DNA of 64,000 nt, from positions 1 through 64,000 of the forward strand of contig JAURZV010000090.1 of NCBI GenBank assembly GCA_030653175.1, written 5' to 3'. The notes below the pieces were generated by a model. That model saw only the letters and a list, made by a program, of their open reading frames with translations, did not search any database and had not been told where the DNA came from. The first letter of the stretch is position 1. The number at the start of each line of letters is the position of its first letter. Below, one piece after another: positions 24,907-33,327 of the stretch. Source of the DNA: Methylobacter sp. GTDB taxonomy: Bacteria > Pseudomonadota > Gammaproteobacteria > Methylococcales > Methylomonadaceae. The translations under genes were made by a program, and so were the position numbers.

Positions 24907-25227
24907 GCGTTTGGGTCAAATCTGTACGGTGCGTTATTATTATCCTAAAAACGGCGATTAGTCCACGAAAGGCCCGAAATAGATCAGCATGTTATATTGG
25001 TTAAGCCATTCACCCTTTGGGTAACGATCTTCGGTAATTGCTCCATGCAGTCGACAGTTCGGTATATCTCTGAATATTTTCGTGCTTTTGTATCGCCTGG
25101 AGACGCCTACTTTTGATTTTCCCGGATCAATTGATTTTTCCAGGATTATATACTTGCCTCAAAGTTCGGCAGTGTCGTTTGCAGCTGTTAAAACTAGGAT
25201 TAAGGCTTTATCATATACATAAATGCA
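24907..25227. other. Divergent intergenic region, no gene seen
   Basis: 320 bases between the hydrolase and mtgA, holding both promoter regions. AT-rich, with only short dyads (CCCTTTGGG near 25011). Nothing else recognised. Confidence 0.4.
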
Positions 25228-25992
25228 GTGCACAACCCTTATGCTAATCCCCTCCTCATTAACAATCTTTGTATTTTGGCAAGACAATCCCGTTATCCTA
25301 ACAGCAACTTTCGCTCATTATCCATCAAGGAAATACTGCGCAAGGCTATGCTTTATTTGCTGTTCACCTTCCTGGCTTCATCGGTCGGCTTGTGTTTATT
25401 GTTACGTTGGATACCTGCGCCAACGTCGGCGTTTATGGTCTATCGGCATTTTGAAGACTTAAGGGACGATGGCGCGTTTAAGGCTATCAAATACTCATGG
25501 ATCGGGGCAAAAAAAATATCGCCTTATGCCTCTTCGGCAGTTATCGCAGCAGAAGATCAGCGCTTTTTTCAACACTCGGGGTTTGATTTAAATTCCATAC
25601 AATCATCCATTGATGTCTATATGGATGGCGGGCGACTTAGGGGTGCGAGTACTATTTCCCAGCAAGTGGCGAAAAATTTATTTTTAACACCGTCAAAAAG
25701 CATTGTCCGCAAGGGGTTGGAGGTCTGGTTCACGCTGCTGATCGAGTTATTATGGAGTAAGGAGCGGATATTGGTGGTTTACTTGAATATTGCTGAATTT
25801 GGCGATCACCTATTTGGCATAGAAGCCGCAAGTCAGCACTATTTTGGCATCCATGCAAACCAAATCAACCGATCGCAAGCGGCATTATTAGCTGCAACCC
25901 TGCCTAACCCGATACTGCTGCGGGCAGCTCAGCCATCGAACTATTTACTTAAGAGGCAGCGCTGGATACTCCGGCAAATGCAAAATCAGTGA
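25228..25992 (+). CDS. mtgA: Monofunctional peptidoglycan glycosyltransferase
   Basis: GT51 enzyme that polymerises lipid II without a transpeptidase domain. One membrane segment (MLYLLFTFLASSVGLCLLL, about 41-59), then the catalytic domain: AAEDQRFFQHSGFD with the catalytic Glu, RGASTISQQVAKNLFLTPSK, a membrane-associated helix with the second Glu in LLWSKERILVVYLN, and YFGIHANQINRSQAALLAA. The start is uncertain: GTG 25228 gives 254 residues, while ATG 25348 would begin right at the membrane segment. A TTG at 25276 is also possible; E. coli MtgA has about 20 residues before its segment. Confidence 0.9.
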   Translation: MHNPYANPLLINNLCILARQSRYPNSNFRSLSIKEILRKAMLYLLFTFLASSVGLCLLLRWIPAPTSAFMVYRHFEDLRDDGAFKAIKYSWIGAKKISPYASSAVIAAEDQRFFQHSGFDLNSIQSSIDVYMDGGRLRGASTISQQVAKNLFLTPSKSIVRKGLEVWFTLLIELLWSKERILVVYLNIAEFGDHLFGIEAASQHYFGIHANQINRSQAALLAATLPNPILLRAAQPSNYLLKRQRWILRQMQNQ

Positions 25993-26092
25993 GGCTTTTT
26001 AAGACCTGTGTCTGGTATAATTCGCATAAAAAATAATAACTGTCCGAGACAGGCTTCCAATCACATCAATATTAAGTAGATAGAGATAATCC

Positions 26093-26986
26093 ATGAGCAT
26101 GCAAAAATCCATCATCAACACTCGTTTATTAATGAGTAGCCTGGTTATATCAAGCGTGCTTGCGGGTTGTGCGACCACCTCAACGGTTAACGAAAAAGAC
26201 CCCTGGGAAGGCTGGAATCGCGGTACCCAAGAATTTAATGACGATCTGGACAAGGCCGTTTTAAAACCTGTGGCAAAAGGCTATATGTGGATCACCCCGA
26301 AATTCGTTGATGACGGCATAACCAATTTCTTCAGTAACATGAACGACATCGGGGTAACCGTCAATGATTTGTTGCAACTTAAAATGATACAAGGCGGCAT
26401 GGATGCCAGTCGCTTCCTGATTAACACCACGGTTGGCGTTGCCGGCTTTATTGATGTGGCAAAAATGCTTGACCTACCCAAGCATAATGAAGACTTCGGT
26501 CAGACGTTAGGCTTCTGGGGCGTTCCGTCAGGTAACTACTTGGTGGTGCCGTTTATGGGAGCCAGCTCACCTAGAGAAGTCGTAGGGGCTGTCGGCGATG
26601 CTTTATTGAACCCACTCACTTATACCTTTGCATTTGCCGGTAGCGGCGCTGCCGTCAGCGCGATCAATGCGGGAGCCAAAACGGTTGATGTCACCGATAC
26701 CCGCGCCGATTTGATACCGACTGAAAAAATCGTTGATGAAGCCTCTGTCGATCGCTACTCCTTTATCAAAAACGCTTACCAACAGCGCCGTGAATACCTG
26801 CTCCATGACGGCAAGATTCCTGAAGAAGATGAACTCCAGCTGGAAGATGAAGCCACGACAGACGGTACGGATACTGTAAAAGCGAAAAACGCTTCACCGA
26901 CAAATATCAATAATCGCCCCGGCTCAGCCCCGGTTACCGATAATTCCAAGCATTTTCTGGAATTATCAGCCCCTGTTAAGAAATAA
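26093..26986 (+). CDS. mlaA: Outer-membrane lipoprotein MlaA (VacJ)
   Basis: 297 residues. Lipobox SVLAGC with Cys26. The MlaA core has DPWEGWNRGTQEFNDDLDKA, the LKPVAKGYMWITPK segment, FFSNMNDIGVTVNDLLQLK, LDLPKHNEDFGQTLGFWGV and GNYLVVPFMGASS. MlaA removes misplaced phospholipids from the outer leaflet and hands them to MlaC and the MlaFEDB importer; none of those genes is in the window. A C-terminal tail of about 50 residues rich in Thr, Asp and Glu is not part of the core. A REP-type hairpin follows the stop. Confidence 0.94.
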   Translation: MSMQKSIINTRLLMSSLVISSVLAGCATTSTVNEKDPWEGWNRGTQEFNDDLDKAVLKPVAKGYMWITPKFVDDGITNFFSNMNDIGVTVNDLLQLKMIQGGMDASRFLINTTVGVAGFIDVAKMLDLPKHNEDFGQTLGFWGVPSGNYLVVPFMGASSPREVVGAVGDALLNPLTYTFAFAGSGAAVSAINAGAKTVDVTDTRADLIPTEKIVDEASVDRYSFIKNAYQQRREYLLHDGKIPEEDELQLEDEATTDGTDTVKAKNASPTNINNRPGSAPVTDNSKHFLELSAPVKK

Positions 26987-26996
26987 GCTTGGCAAT

Positions 26997-27021
26997 GGGC
27001 GACCGGATCATCCGGTCGCCC
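26997..27021. repeat. REP-like hairpin after mlaA
   Basis: GGGCGACCGG-atcat-CCGGTCGCCC, a perfect 10-bp stem, followed by CTCTGTTTT. The same GGGCGACCGG core occurs at 44413-44432 and 47011-47031. Between mlaA and mepA it may act as a terminator or mRNA stabiliser. Confidence 0.75.
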
Positions 27022-27033
27022 CTCTGTTTTAAA

Positions 27034-27873
27034 ATGAAATTTTCTATATTTATCCTATTGTTGAGTCTTTTCTCCGAATGCTCTTCATCCCCTGTTGATA
27101 ATAACTGGGCAATGATCAAACACGCGGCACAAATCGGCGAGAGCGCCCAAAGTATCGGTTCCTACACAGCCGGTTGTTTAAGCGGTGCAGTTTCGCTGCC
27201 TCAAAACGGCACAGGTTATCAATTGATGCGCCCTACACGAGGCCGATCTTATGGTCATCCGGACTTGATTCGATTTATTGAGAGCATCGCCAAAACCACC
27301 CATTCACAGCACTGGGGCGCCTTGCTCGTCGGCGATCTGGGACAACCGCGCGGCGGCCCGACCCCAAGCGGACATCGCAGCCATCAAACCGGGCTCGACG
27401 TCGATATCTGGTATTTGCTTTCACAACAGGCTGCAACCCGAAGTCTGGAGTTTAATGAGCGTGAAACCTGGAGTGCTCCCTCGGTTCTTGTCGCCCAATC
27501 GGATGCCATCAATGATAACCAGTGGTCGATGGCTCATGAAAAAATCCTTGAGACTGCGGCACGCAGATCCGACGTAGACCGTATCTTCGTCAATCCCAGC
27601 GTCAAACGCCTGTTATGCACACGTAAATCGGCCCATGACTGGCTAAAAAAAATTCGACCGTGGTGGGGGCATGATGATCACTTTCATGTGCGGCTCAAGT
27701 GTCCGCTGAATAACAAAAACTGCACCGGACAGGAACCGCTTCCTGAAAGCGATGGTTGCGATGCTACGCTGGCATGGTGGTTTTCAGAAGAAGCTAAAAC
27801 GCCGGTTCCCGCAGCCAAAAAACCGGAACCGCTCGTACTGCCTGCACTATGCGATGTTGTTTTAAAGAAATAG
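27034..27873 (+). CDS. mepA: Penicillin-insensitive murein endopeptidase
   Basis: 279 residues from ATG 27034 (MKFSIFILLLSLFSECSSS, a signal peptide with a possible lipobox). A longer frame from 26989 would start inside the repeat hairpin and delay the signal peptide, so it is rejected. MepA is a periplasmic zinc LAS enzyme cutting DD- and LD-crosslinks. Conserved parts: GRSYGHPDLIRFI, GDLGQPRGGPTPSGHRSHQTG, GLDVDIWYL with the zinc ligands His and Asp, VDRIFVNPSVKR, and WWGHDDHFHVRLKCP with HxH. mlaA is 47 bases upstream. Confidence 0.93.
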   Translation: MKFSIFILLLSLFSECSSSPVDNNWAMIKHAAQIGESAQSIGSYTAGCLSGAVSLPQNGTGYQLMRPTRGRSYGHPDLIRFIESIAKTTHSQHWGALLVGDLGQPRGGPTPSGHRSHQTGLDVDIWYLLSQQAATRSLEFNERETWSAPSVLVAQSDAINDNQWSMAHEKILETAARRSDVDRIFVNPSVKRLLCTRKSAHDWLKKIRPWWGHDDHFHVRLKCPLNNKNCTGQEPLPESDGCDATLAWWFSEEAKTPVPAAKKPEPLVLPALCDVVLKK

Positions 27874-27889
27874 CGCCTGGATAGCCAAA

Positions 27890-28135
27890 CTAAATCAAAC
27901 CCTTCTCATCCCGGATCGGGATGATAAAGCCAAGTCCGTCATCCGTTGCAATAAATTCGGACAACTCCAACCGCAATTTATCCAGCGCCTCATCAAGCGT
28001 TTCCTGTTTTACCTGATGAAACGAAGGCAGCATGGTTGATGCATTATGGTACTTCAAAATATCCAATAATATTCTGGCTTGCTCAATGGTGTATTGATGT
28101 TTCACAACTTCTCCGCGGATACTAATCTGTTTCAT
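27890..28135 (-). CDS. Conserved-looking 81-residue protein, function unknown
   Basis: MKQISIRGEVVKHQYTIEQA and a predicted helix-rich middle, ending GLGFIIPIRDEKGLI. No cysteine motif, no signal peptide, no recognised domain. The composition is coding-like. It is convergent with mepA and in the same direction as yfbR downstream of it by 166 bases. Confidence 0.5.
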   Translation of the reverse strand: MKQISIRGEVVKHQYTIEQARILLDILKYHNASTMLPSFHQVKQETLDEALDKLRLELSEFIATDDGLGFIIPIRDEKGLI

Positions 28136-28301
28136 TTTTCACACAAGCTTAGGCAGTTTTAGCAACTTCATGAACCTAAAAAAATCAGTTGGATTTGATA
28201 TTCCCGAGCTACCGTAGGACCCCTGTCGCCCCTACAATTTATCGTGTGTTCAAGTTGTTTAGATTTTATTTCTTAGTGTAATTACCTTATTTCAAACCAG
28301 C

Positions 28302-28904
28302 TCAATAGGTTTTCATTAATCCATCCAGCGTCAACCCGCAGCTGGGTGCAAAAGTTTTCATAAAAAAAGTAACTTCCGGTTGCTCTGATGCACCGATAAT
28401 TAAAGCCAATTGCTCGGCGGCGGTTTCAAATTCTAAATTCCCGGCTTTTAACTCAGCCTGGCATTTGAGATAGGCTGATATTTTATCTGCCGCCTTAATG
28501 ATCTGCACATGTTCCGGCGGCATCTTATCGTGATGAATCAGCACCTGAAAGTCGGCCTGCAACTCTATCGGTAAAAGAGCCAGTAATTCTATCTCCGCCT
28601 GTTTTTCAATCTGCTTGTAAGCCGTGCTGATTTCTTTGGAATGGTATTTGATGGGCGTGGGCAAATCGCCGGTAATGACTTCCGTAATATCGTGATACAA
28701 AGCCGCCGTAGCAACGGCGTTGGCATCAACATTCCCACCGTAATAACGATTTTTAATCAAGGCCAGAGTGTGGGCAATAACCGACACCTCCCAGCTATGC
28801 TCCATGACATTTTCAGCATGCGCATTGCGCTTTAGCCCCCAGCGTTTAATCCATCTTAGTCGTGATAAATAAGCGTAGAAACTACTTGTTATTTCTTTAT
28901 TCAT
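28302..28904 (-). CDS. yfbR: 5'-deoxynucleotidase YfbR
   Basis: 200 residues, the length of E. coli YfbR (199). HD-domain phosphohydrolase removing phosphate from deoxyribonucleoside 5'-monophosphates, needed in alternative dUMP/dNMP routes. FYAYLSRLRWIKRWGLKRN and ENVMEHSWEVSVIAHTLA provide the first His and specificity Arg/Trp; AALYHDITEVITGDLPTPIK is the HD motif. The start codon overlaps the stop of a decayed lipoprotein gene. Confidence 0.93.
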   Translation of the reverse strand: MNKEITSSFYAYLSRLRWIKRWGLKRNAHAENVMEHSWEVSVIAHTLALIKNRYYGGNVDANAVATAALYHDITEVITGDLPTPIKYHSKEISTAYKQIEKQAEIELLALLPIELQADFQVLIHHDKMPPEHVQIIKAADKISAYLKCQAELKAGNLEFETAAEQLALIIGASEQPEVTFFMKTFAPSCGLTLDGLMKTY

Positions 28905-29164
28905 ATTTCTTCAATGAACGAATTTTCTCTCGATACCTGAACATAATGCTTCTTATTGTCCCGGAAGTAATAATAGCTCTTGTCGTTGGAGGTAACCTTG
29001 CCATTGCTAATCGTCCAGGCTTTTCATTGTTGAACCATTAGCATAGGTAGCCGGATAAATTTCTTTCCGCAAACTCAACCGTTTTCCTTGACAGCTGATT
29101 TTGTTGATCCTGCGTACAGCCGGCCGGCAAAAACCGGCATTCCTAATATATTAATTATCTTCAT
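28901..29164 (-). pseudogene. Small lipoprotein gene broken by frameshifts
   Basis: ATG at 29164 opens MKIINILGMPVFAG. One frame over, the sequence continues GCTQDQQNQLSRKTVEFAER then NLSGY, as after a lipobox Cys. In a further frame it reads AWTISNGKVTSNDKSYYYF, then RDNKKHYVQVSRENS, ending at a TGA that overlaps the yfbR ATG (ATGA). Joined, the pieces make a lipoprotein of about 80-85 residues. At least two frame changes and an internal stop interrupt it. Origin unknown; the second half has the strand pattern of the lipocalin-like protein at 17678. Confidence 0.55.
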
Positions 29165-29251
29165 TCATTCATTAAGCCTTGTTTGTATTTATAGCTGTTG
29201 ATTATAGGGTTATGATGCTTAAATAGTCCACTTTGGTTACAGCTAAACATT

Positions 29252-30172
29252 ATGCTTATTCAGTGGTACCCCGGCCATATGCACAAGGCCAGCAAAGAGG
29301 TCAAAGAAATCCTGCCCAAAGTTGACCTGATCATCGAAATTCTCGACGCGCGCATTCCGTTCAGCAGCCAAAATCCAATGCTCGCCGCCCTGCGCGGCGA
29401 CAAGCCTTGCATCAAGGTGCTCAGCAAAAGCGACCTTGCCGATCCGGTTGTTACGCAACAATGGCAAACCTATCTGGAGCAGGAGCAAGGCGTAAAAACC
29501 CTGGCGCTGACCACCGAACAGCCCGAAAAAATGCGCCAGCTGACCGAGCTGTGCCACAAGATGCTGCCGAACAAAGCCAGCAGCGACAAACCGATCCACA
29601 CGCTGATCATGGGCATTCCCAATGTCGGCAAATCCACGCTGATCAACATACTGGCCGGAAGGATGATTGCCAAAACCGGTAACGAACCGGCCATCACCAA
29701 GACCCAGCAACGCATTGACATAGGCCACGGTATTATTCTTTTGGACACCCCCGGCATGCTTTGGCCCAACGTCGAAAATAAAAACAGCGGCTACCGCTTG
29801 GCAACCACCGGCGCCATCAAAGACACCGCTATCAGTCATGAGAATGTGGCCTTCTTCGCGGCCGAATACCTGTTGCAACATTATCCGGATTTATTGCAGG
29901 CCCGTTTTCAGCTGGAGCAACTCCCGGAAAGCGAGCAACAGCTTATGGAAGCCATCGGTAAAAAACGCGGCTGTCTTCGTTCAGGCGGGCGCATTGAGAT
30001 GGATAAAGTGTCTAAAATCCTGCTGTCTGAATTGCGCGCCGGAACCATCGGCAGAATCAGCCTGGAAACCCCGACCATGATGGAAAAAGAACTGGCTGAG
30101 TTGGTTATTATTCGCGAGCAGAAAGAGGCCAATAAAAAAGCGCGGAAGCAGAAATGGAAAGGGTCGAACTAA
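29252..30172 (+). CDS. rbgA: Ribosome biogenesis GTPase YlqF/RbgA
   Basis: 306 residues. A circularly permuted GTPase: the base-recognition motif (SKSDLAD, about 57) comes before the P-loop GIPNVGKSTLIN (about 125) and the LLDTPGMLWP G3 motif. The N-terminus WYPGHMHKASKEV and the C-terminal helical domain are typical of YlqF/RbgA, which helps late assembly of the 50S subunit. Less common in gammaproteobacteria than in Firmicutes but found there. Stands alone. Confidence 0.9.
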   Translation: MLIQWYPGHMHKASKEVKEILPKVDLIIEILDARIPFSSQNPMLAALRGDKPCIKVLSKSDLADPVVTQQWQTYLEQEQGVKTLALTTEQPEKMRQLTELCHKMLPNKASSDKPIHTLIMGIPNVGKSTLINILAGRMIAKTGNEPAITKTQQRIDIGHGIILLDTPGMLWPNVENKNSGYRLATTGAIKDTAISHENVAFFAAEYLLQHYPDLLQARFQLEQLPESEQQLMEAIGKKRGCLRSGGRIEMDKVSKILLSELRAGTIGRISLETPTMMEKELAELVIIREQKEANKKARKQKWKGSN

Positions 30173-30271
30173 CCGTGTAGAGATCTATGCTGCTAAATTA
30201 AGAGCCGCAGGATATGCTGAACAAAGTGAAGCGCATCATTCGCGATTGCACAGCTTCAAAACCTAAGCCGC

Positions 30272-30665
30272 TTAACGCATAGCCGCCCGTGCCGCCTCAG
30301 CCAAAAAGACCGGGCGCGTTAAATGTTTGGCATGGGTATAGTCATCAATGCGTTTTAATAATAGTTTTGGCAGGATTATGTCGATTTTTTCAGCTTCGCC
30401 TTCAAAAATTGTGGTGTCCACGTCAACGACCGCCCACACACCACCTGCATAATCCGGATTATTTTGATGCTGGCTAATAGGTGCAATAATAGGCATATCT
30501 TGCCCATCTTCCAACAGTCCTTCCAAGTGTAATTCTATCGCTTCTTTAACTGACCCCCAACGCATCATCTATGCTGTCTCCAGCCGAGAAGCAACCTGCT
30601 AAATCCGGTACAGTCACGCCATAACGTTGACCGTCGTCTGAGTGTAAAACTACGGCAATTTTCAT
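30272..30665 (-). pseudogene. hicB: HicB-family antitoxin split by a +1 frameshift
   Basis: ATG at 30665 reads a typical HicB start (VVLHSDDGQRYGVTVPDLAG, CFSAGDSIDDALG) and stops at TAA after a run of five G. From the run onward the next frame continues without a break: SVKEAIELHLEGLLEDG, then YAGGVWAVVDVD and a ribbon-helix-helix-like end (IDIILPKLLLKRIDDYTHAK). The span of 394 bases leaves one extra base; with four G the gene would encode about 130 residues, the normal HicB size. Either a true frameshift in a G-run or a sequencing error. No hicA gene is seen next to it. Confidence 0.75.
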
Positions 30666-30717
30666 TTCCAACCTATCGTGTAAATATTGCCGTAACCCGG
30701 CAGGCTATACGGCTAAT

Positions 30718-30984
30718 TTATAAAGCTCTTTGCGCTGACTCATTGGTAACAGTAAAAGTATTTCCCAGCACTTGAAAATCATTAGTTTCTTGCCGCTGTA
30801 ATTTACGTCTAATTGCTTCAAAATAGCGCACGGTTTCTTCTGCATATAGTTTTTCGCCACAGTGCAAACAAACTTCCGCTGATACATTTAAAATAGCGGT
30901 ATGTTTTCCGCCGCGTACAATTTTTTCCACTTCTTTGGATTCTAATTCGCCGCCGCAAATTGGGCATTTTGTAAAAGGCATCAT
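30718..30984 (-). CDS. YgiT-type zinc-finger antitoxin
   Basis: About 88 residues from ATG 30984 (a second ATG follows at once). KCPICGGELESKEVEKI and VCLHCGEKLYAEETV give the CxxC...CxxC zinc site of YgiT/MqsA-like proteins; a short C-terminal tail lacks the full helix-turn-helix of MqsA. The ATG overlaps the TGA of the upstream DUF4258 gene (ATGA), so the two are translated together. Read as the antitoxin of that pair. Confidence 0.82.
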   Translation of the reverse strand: MMPFTKCPICGGELESKEVEKIVRGGKHTAILNVSAEVCLHCGEKLYAEETVRYFEAIRRKLQRQETNDFQVLGNTFTVTNESAQRAL

Positions 30985-31295
30985 ATTTTTCTCTCTTTCC
31001 AATTGATCCAACGTTCGGGATTCGGACGATATACAGTAATCAATACGCCCCATTGATTATTTTTGTTATAAGCCCATACGCTATGAATGGGTTCGGCACT
31101 AAAACTTTTCCCATAAATCAGGCAGCTAGGATAAGGCTTATCTGAAAAATAAGTTTCAATAATTTCGCCATGTAAAACCGAATAATATATTTCATCGAAC
31201 GTTAAATTATCCGCTTCGGCTTCTTCATCAGCATGATCAGTAATCCTGACTTGGCTGGTTTGAATTGCGCTGACAATATTAGCTAGTGTGAGCAT
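30981..31295 (-). CDS. DUF4258 protein, probable toxin of a TA pair
   Basis: 104 residues. IQTSQVRITDHADEEAEADN, LTFDEIYYSVLHGEIIETYF, and a C-terminal WGVLITVYRPNPERW strand match DUF4258, whose members resemble RelE/MqsR-fold RNases. Overlap with a YgiT-type zinc-finger gene is the standard layout for this toxin type, with the toxin gene first. mRNA cleavage is inferred from the family. Confidence 0.8.
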   Translation of the reverse strand: MLTLANIVSAIQTSQVRITDHADEEAEADNLTFDEIYYSVLHGEIIETYFSDKPYPSCLIYGKSFSAEPIHSVWAYNKNNQWGVLITVYRPNPERWINWKERKI

Positions 31296-31455
31296 CGAGA
31301 ATTTTTACTTTTTAATTAAAATGCGCGTTTTACTATTCATGATTAATATCTCAACGGCTTACCTGTTTTTAACAGGTCGATCTAATCTTACCAGCGTATT
31401 TGCTTGCTTTACCAGCAAGTTATTTTTCATTTATTCAATCAACACCAAACAAGAA

Positions 31456-33117
31456 TCAAGAACTACACGACAACATTGAACACCCAGCCCTTTGCCTTGC
31501 CCAGTCGGGGCGTTTTAAGGCGAATTCTTCCTTGCCGGGTTGTTCGTCGTAAGGATGACGCAACAGTTCCAATAGCTCATTAACCATAGAAAAATCCCCC
31601 TGCTCTGCTTTGTCTATCGCCAGTTGCGCCAGATAATTCCTCAACACGTATTTGGGATTGGCGGCGTTCATGCTTTTTTGTCGCTCAACATCGGATATAC
31701 CGGAATTTTGAACCCGCTTTATATAACGCCTGAGCCAGTTGCCAAGACGCGCTTTGTATTCATCGGTTAGCTGCTCCGGCACATAATAGGCTTCCATCAG
31801 CGGCGCCATCAAAGCCTCGTCACCAAGCTCAACGTCCATGACCAACATCGCAAGCTTGCGGTAAAAAATGGTCATGTCCGTTTCAACCAATTGCAACAGG
31901 ATCAATAACTCGGTGTTTAGTTCGTTATCAATGGCCGGATCATAGGCATTAAGCCCCAACTTGCCGGCGACCATGGTTTGCCAGCCTTGCTCAAAGGTGT
32001 CTTTATAAGCATTGATCGCCTGTTGCAAGGGTTCAACCTGTTCTATCAGCGGATAAATGGCATTGGCCAGTTGCCCGAGGTTCCAGAAAGCGATTTGCGG
32101 CTGGTTGCCGAAACGATACCGGCGATCGGCCGCATCGGTAGTATTAGGCGTCCAGTTGGGATCGTAATTTTCCAGCCAGCCGTAAGGGCCGTAATCTATG
32201 GTGAGGCCGAGTATCGACATATTATCGGTATTCATCACGCCATGAACAAAGCCGACACGCTGCCAGTGCACTATCATTTCCGCTGTTCTGCGGCAGACTT
32301 CTTCAAACCATTTAAGATAAACACCAAATGATGGTTCGCCTAAATGCGGAAAGTCGGTGCGAATTGTGTAGTCCACCAGCTTTTTCAGCAGCTCAAGCTC
32401 GCCCCTGGCGGTAAAAATCTGGAAATTGCCAAAGCGGGTGAACGATGGCGCGACCCGGCAAACTACGGCGCCCGGTTCGGGCCTGGGATTGCCGTTGTAA
32501 AACATGTCCCTGATAACTTCCTCGCCGGTCAGTATCAGACTCAATGCCCGTGTAGTCGGCACGCCCAGATGATACATGGCTTCGCTGCACAAAAATTCGC
32601 GCACCGAAGAACGCAACACCGCCAAACCGTCAGCACTCCTCGAATAAGGCGTTTCACCTGCGCCTTTCAGCTGCAATGTCCAATGCTCGCCTCGACGATT
32701 GACCGCTTCGCCCAAATTAATAGCGCGACCGTCACCGAGCTGCCCCGCCCAGTTACCGAATTGATAACCGCCGTAACAAGTTGCATAAGGATCCATGCCG
32801 GGTAACAGGCGATTGCCGACAAACACCTGGGTAAAATAATCCGATTCACAATTTTCCGAACTCAAATCCAAAAGTTTTGCAACTTCTCTGGAATAAGCGA
32901 CCATTTGCGGATTGGCAACTTGAGTCGGCAGCACCCGCGAATAACAGGCACCGAATACCTGACGGCGATTATTGACAGTTTGCGGATCGGCGGGTAACTC
33001 ACGAATAAAACGATTATCGAAGATTAAGTCATCGAGTCTGGAAGTCTTTGTTTGGGAATTCATCTGTTCTGCCCTTTTCGGCAATTGCTCCTGCATTGCT
33101 CTATCTCCTGCATCCAT
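31456..33117 (-). CDS. selO: Protein adenylyltransferase SelO (YdiU)
   Basis: About 535-553 residues; the start could be 33117 or an ATG at 33060 (MNSQTKTSRLDD), the latter nearer to family length. Pseudokinase-fold enzyme that transfers AMP to Ser, Thr or Tyr of target proteins in redox stress. Seen: CYGGYQFGNWAGQLGDGRAI, LQLKGAGETPYSR, SSVREFLCSEAM, VGFVHGVMNTDNMSI and TIDYGPYGWLE. The C-terminus ends GCSMLSCSS: the antepenultimate Cys stands where animal SelO has selenocysteine. Divergent from the multicopper oxidase gene. Confidence 0.93.
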   Translation of the reverse strand: MDAGDRAMQEQLPKRAEQMNSQTKTSRLDDLIFDNRFIRELPADPQTVNNRRQVFGACYSRVLPTQVANPQMVAYSREVAKLLDLSSENCESDYFTQVFVGNRLLPGMDPYATCYGGYQFGNWAGQLGDGRAINLGEAVNRRGEHWTLQLKGAGETPYSRSADGLAVLRSSVREFLCSEAMYHLGVPTTRALSLILTGEEVIRDMFYNGNPRPEPGAVVCRVAPSFTRFGNFQIFTARGELELLKKLVDYTIRTDFPHLGEPSFGVYLKWFEEVCRRTAEMIVHWQRVGFVHGVMNTDNMSILGLTIDYGPYGWLENYDPNWTPNTTDAADRRYRFGNQPQIAFWNLGQLANAIYPLIEQVEPLQQAINAYKDTFEQGWQTMVAGKLGLNAYDPAIDNELNTELLILLQLVETDMTIFYRKLAMLVMDVELGDEALMAPLMEAYYVPEQLTDEYKARLGNWLRRYIKRVQNSGISDVERQKSMNAANPKYVLRNYLAQLAIDKAEQGDFSMVNELLELLRHPYDEQPGKEEFALKRPDWARQRAGCSMLSCSS

Positions 33118-33327
33118 GCAGTCGTATCTGGAAATAATTACTGACTGTTTTTGGTTAATGATGGTTCTTTCACATAGTCATAAAATCTATAATTGACAAT
33201 TTGAGCTTATTCTAGCGTTAAAAATGAATTTTCCTTGATATTCAGTTAAAATAATCTAGTTAAAAAACCTCTGCTTTGGGTTATCGGTGTGTGATTTTAT
33301 TTAGTTGTATTTTTTTGAGGTCGTTGT

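Noticed and set aside
29243-29881. 212-codon minus-strand frame
   Set aside because: Antisense to rbgA, which has all GTPase motifs.
30178-30264. Plus-strand frame after rbgA reading VEIYAAKLRAAGYAEQSE
   Set aside because: Could be the tail of a lost gene, but it has no start, no recognised family and only 29 codons.
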